Under the pieces are notes generated by a model. It was given only the letters and a program-made list of their open reading frames with translations. It was not told the origin of the DNA and made no database searches. Source: G963662905 sp963676725 (GTDB taxonomy: Bacteria; Bacteroidota; Bacteroidia; Bacteroidales; WRLA01). Taken from it: a DNA stretch of 64,000 bases. The position numbers and the translations under genes were made by a program. The DNA is taken from positions 3,658,001 through 3,722,000 of the forward strand of contig OY781463.1 of the NCBI GenBank assembly GCA_963676725.1. Reading direction: 5' to 3'. This document shows positions 62,398 through 64,000 of the stretch, one piece after another. The first letter of the stretch is position 1; each line of letters opens with the position of its first letter.

Positions 62398-63498
62398 ATG
62401 GTAGAAAATCAGATTCTAATCAGTGATATAAGGGATTATTTTGCCCCTACATCCTACCCAATTCTTATTAGTGGCCCATGCAGTGCAGAAAGCGAAGAAC
62501 AAATGCTGGCAACTGCGCGTGGCTTGGTTTGTATCCCGCAAGTACGCATTTTCAGGGCAGGCATTTGGAAGCCCAGAACACGTCCGGGCGGATTTGAAGG
62601 CGCAGGGGAAAAAGGGCTTCAATGGCTTAAAAAAGTAAAAACAGAAACAGGGCTGCTCACTTGTACCGAAGTTGTAAGGCCATCTCATATTGAACTGGCA
62701 TTAAAATATGATGTTGATCTCTTATGGATTGGCGCCAGAAGCACAGTAAACCCATTTCTGGTGCAAGAACTCGCCGAAGCACTAAAAGGAACAAATATCC
62801 CGGTATTTGTGAAAAACCCCGTGAATCCCGACCTTAAACTTTGGATTGGTGCTTTGGAGCGATTCAGCAAAGCAGGAATCAGTAAATTAGGAGCGATTCA
62901 CCGCGGATTCTATTTCTTTGAAAGGACAAATTACAGAAATGCACCAATGTGGGAAATCCCCATTGAACTAAAACGGCAAATACCGGATCTACCAATAATT
63001 GTTGACCCAAGTCATATCTGTGGAAACAGGGAGAATCTCGCAGAAATTTCACAAAAAGCCCTCGATCTTGATATGCATGGCTTAATGATTGAAACACACT
63101 ACAATCCTGACAATGCATTAACAGACAGCAAACAGCAAATTAGCCCCGAAAGCTTAAAACAGTTGCTGGCACAATTGTCCATAAGAAAAAGAAAAGGAGA
63201 TAAAGCATCGCAATGTGCTTTGGAACAATACCGCTCTGAAATCGATAAAATCGATATTGAGCTCCTTGATATACTTGCCCGCAGAATGGATATTGTACGC
63301 GAAATAGCAGCATATAAAAAAGACCATAATATTACCATTCTCCAGATAAAAAGATGGCAAAACATTATAAATGATCGCCTTACAAATGGCATGAACAGGG
63401 ATTTAGACAAAGATTTTCTTTTAAAACTGCTTCAATTGGTCCATAAAGAAAGCATACAAGTGCAAAACCGAATAATGAATACAAGTGAGGATCAATAA
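62398..63498 (+). CDS. Bifunctional DAHP synthase / chorismate mutase (type II)
   Basis: The 366-residue protein is a fusion. Residues 1-260 are a DAHP synthase of the AroG/KDO8P-synthase type: 'PILISGPCSAESEEQ', 'FRAGIWKPRTRPGGFEG' and 'PIIVDPSHICGNRENL' with metal and phosphoenolpyruvate ligands. Residues about 272-360 are an all-helical AroQ-type chorismate mutase: 'YRSEIDKIDIELLDILARRM' and 'REIAAYKKDHNI'. It catalyses the first step of aromatic amino-acid synthesis and the branch to phenylalanine/tyrosine. The mutase domain could provide feedback control. Confidence 0.94.
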   Translation: MVENQILISDIRDYFAPTSYPILISGPCSAESEEQMLATARGLVCIPQVRIFRAGIWKPRTRPGGFEGAGEKGLQWLKKVKTETGLLTCTEVVRPSHIELALKYDVDLLWIGARSTVNPFLVQELAEALKGTNIPVFVKNPVNPDLKLWIGALERFSKAGISKLGAIHRGFYFFERTNYRNAPMWEIPIELKRQIPDLPIIVDPSHICGNRENLAEISQKALDLDMHGLMIETHYNPDNALTDSKQQISPESLKQLLAQLSIRKRKGDKASQCALEQYRSEIDKIDIELLDILARRMDIVREIAAYKKDHNITILQIKRWQNIINDRLTNGMNRDLDKDFLLKLLQLVHKESIQVQNRIMNTSEDQ

Positions 63499-63503
63499 AA
63501 GTA

Positions 63504-63533
63504 TTGGCACAATGGCATATTTTTCTAATTTTG
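63504..63533 (+). promoter_or_regulatory. Putative promoter of tRNA-Arg
   Basis: TTG (63504-63506), 19 bases, TAATTTTG (63526-63533), a full consensus match that ends 10 bases before the tRNA start at 63544. Confidence 0.7.
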
Positions 63534-63543
63534 CGTTCTCATT

Positions 63544-63616
63544 GGCCCCGTAGTTCAACTGGATAGAATTCAGGATTCCGGTTCCTGTGATGGGGGTTCG
63601 AGTCCTCCCGGGGTCA
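63544..63616 (+). tRNA. tRNA-Arg (anticodon CCG)
   Basis: The 73-base sequence folds as a cloverleaf. The acceptor stem GGCCCCG pairs with CGGGGTC (one G-U) and is followed by discriminator A at 63616. The D arm contains AGTTCAACTGGATAGAAT. The anticodon arm is CAGGA-TTCCGGT-TCCTG, giving anticodon CCG, which reads CGG. The T arm contains GGTTCGAGTCC. The 3' CCA is not encoded. Confidence 0.95.
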
Positions 63617-63621
63617 CTTTT

Positions 63622-63654
63622 AAGCCTTAACTATCAATTAGTTAAGGCTTTTTT
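63622..63654 (+). terminator. Intrinsic terminator after tRNA-Arg
   Basis: An 11-bp perfect stem, AAGCCTTAACT (63622-63632) with AGTTAAGGCTT (63640-63650), then a T run, five bases after the tRNA. It ends the tRNA transcription unit. Confidence 0.9.
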
Positions 63655-63766
63655 AATATTTCCGTGTTGGTTTTTGTGCTGACCGGATTTTTTTTGGTAA
63701 AATTTCAACAAAAAAACGAACACTTAAAAAACGTCTAATCTGTTGAGCGATAGCAACTCGTATTTT

Positions 63767-64000
63767 TTATAGTAATATCTCCATACCAAAACCTTTTTCT
63801 TTGGCAATTTGATAAATCATATTTGCAGTTACAACATCGAAAAGAGCCATTCCAACGGATTTAAACAAAGTGGGCTTTGTGTTTTGTGGGAGACTGATTT
63901 CGCCCGTTACAATTTTTCCGATAGAGACGACTTGATCCTTTGAAATCCAGCCTTCGTTGAGTGGTGTAATTAAATCTCCCGTTTCGTTCAAGGCATGATG
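63767..64000 (-). CDS. Ornithine cyclodeaminase/mu-crystallin family protein, C-terminal part
   Basis: The visible 77 codons are the 3' end of a gene that continues beyond the right edge. They read 'HHALNETGDLITPLNEGW', 'QVVSIGKIVTGEISLP' and 'PTLFKSVGMALFDVVTANMI', the typical C-terminus of the ornithine cyclodeaminase family (NAD-dependent imine reductases and dehydrogenases). The first residues of the frame at 63991 come from a TTG that is only an internal Leu codon. Which substrate it uses cannot be told from this end. Confidence 0.85.
   Translation of the reverse strand, partial: HHALNETGDLITPLNEGWISKDQVVSIGKIVTGEISLPQNTKPTLFKSVGMALFDVVTANMIYQIAKEKGFGMEILL

Overview
The window is chromosomal DNA of a member of the Bacteroidota, probably from the Bacteroidales/Marinilabiliales side. 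Four things point there. There is an LpxC-FabZ fusion inside an lpx operon. A 3,024-residue secreted protein ends in a type IX secretion (Por) C-terminal sorting domain. DAHP synthase is fused to a type II chorismate mutase. Many genes are preceded by the phylum's -7 promoter element TAnnTTTG, sometimes with TTG about 19 bases upstream. The DNA is AT-rich and strong Shine-Dalgarno sites are rare. No plasmid, phage, CRISPR or transposase gene was seen. Most of the window is core genome.

Layout. 1-1161: an incomplete helical lipoprotein gene and an Hsp15-like S4 protein. 1289-1660: copy A of a fold-back repeat. 1786-7835: a degenerate LMW-phosphatase/ArsC-like protein, a long-chain acyl-CoA ligase, and the run rpsP-rimM-trmN6-like-spermidine-synthase-like. 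7917-11516 (minus): an orphan LytTR regulator, class III fructose-bisphosphatase and exonuclease III. 11724-15245 (minus): two multidomain enzymes, GNAT+nitrilase and GNAT+RLAN+RimK-type ATP-grasp, which look like an uncharacterised amide/peptide metabolite pathway. 15544-22813 (minus): a LytS/LytTR two-component pair and a split MacAB-TolC exporter, with repeat copy B between them. 23354-25917: ClC transporter 1 and a lipoprotein class-I amidotransferase. 26023-27663: an unknown lipoprotein, a stand-alone GroES-like protein and a thioredoxin/glutaredoxin hybrid. 27786-33761 (minus): the lipid A operon lpxD, lpxC-fabZ, lpxA, ABC ATPase, then efp and a second LpxD-like protein. 33923-46868: a flavoprotein reductase, ClC 2, pdxJ, tcdA, a TatD nuclease, prfA-pyrF, ilvE, a Cys-rich unknown with a BACON-like lipoprotein, a DUF2148 protein and ornithine aminotransferase. 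46990-56064 (minus): the giant surface protein, built from a duplicated unit of about 1,030 residues. 56689-63498: rplU-rpmA-serS, a TPR protein, rsmA, a LysM lipoprotein, a single-domain response regulator and DAHP synthase/chorismate mutase. It ends with tRNA-Arg(CCG) and part of an ornithine-cyclodeaminase-family gene.

How the genes fit together. The lpx block makes lipid A. The kinase/regulator pair sits downstream of a complete tripartite exporter it may sense or control. rpsP-rimM-trmN6, rplU-rpmA-serS, prfA, efp and rsmA serve translation. DAHP synthase/chorismate mutase, ilvE, rocD, pdxJ and pyrF are biosynthetic housekeeping.

The least ordinary items are the ATP-grasp/GNAT/nitrilase pair, the fold-back repeat family (one copy has a 10-bp flanking direct repeat, and the hairpin loop is inverted relative to its flanks between two copies), the giant duplicated T9SS protein, and the two ClC paralogues with unusual selectivity-filter residues. 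All family assignments were made by reading motifs; no database search was run.
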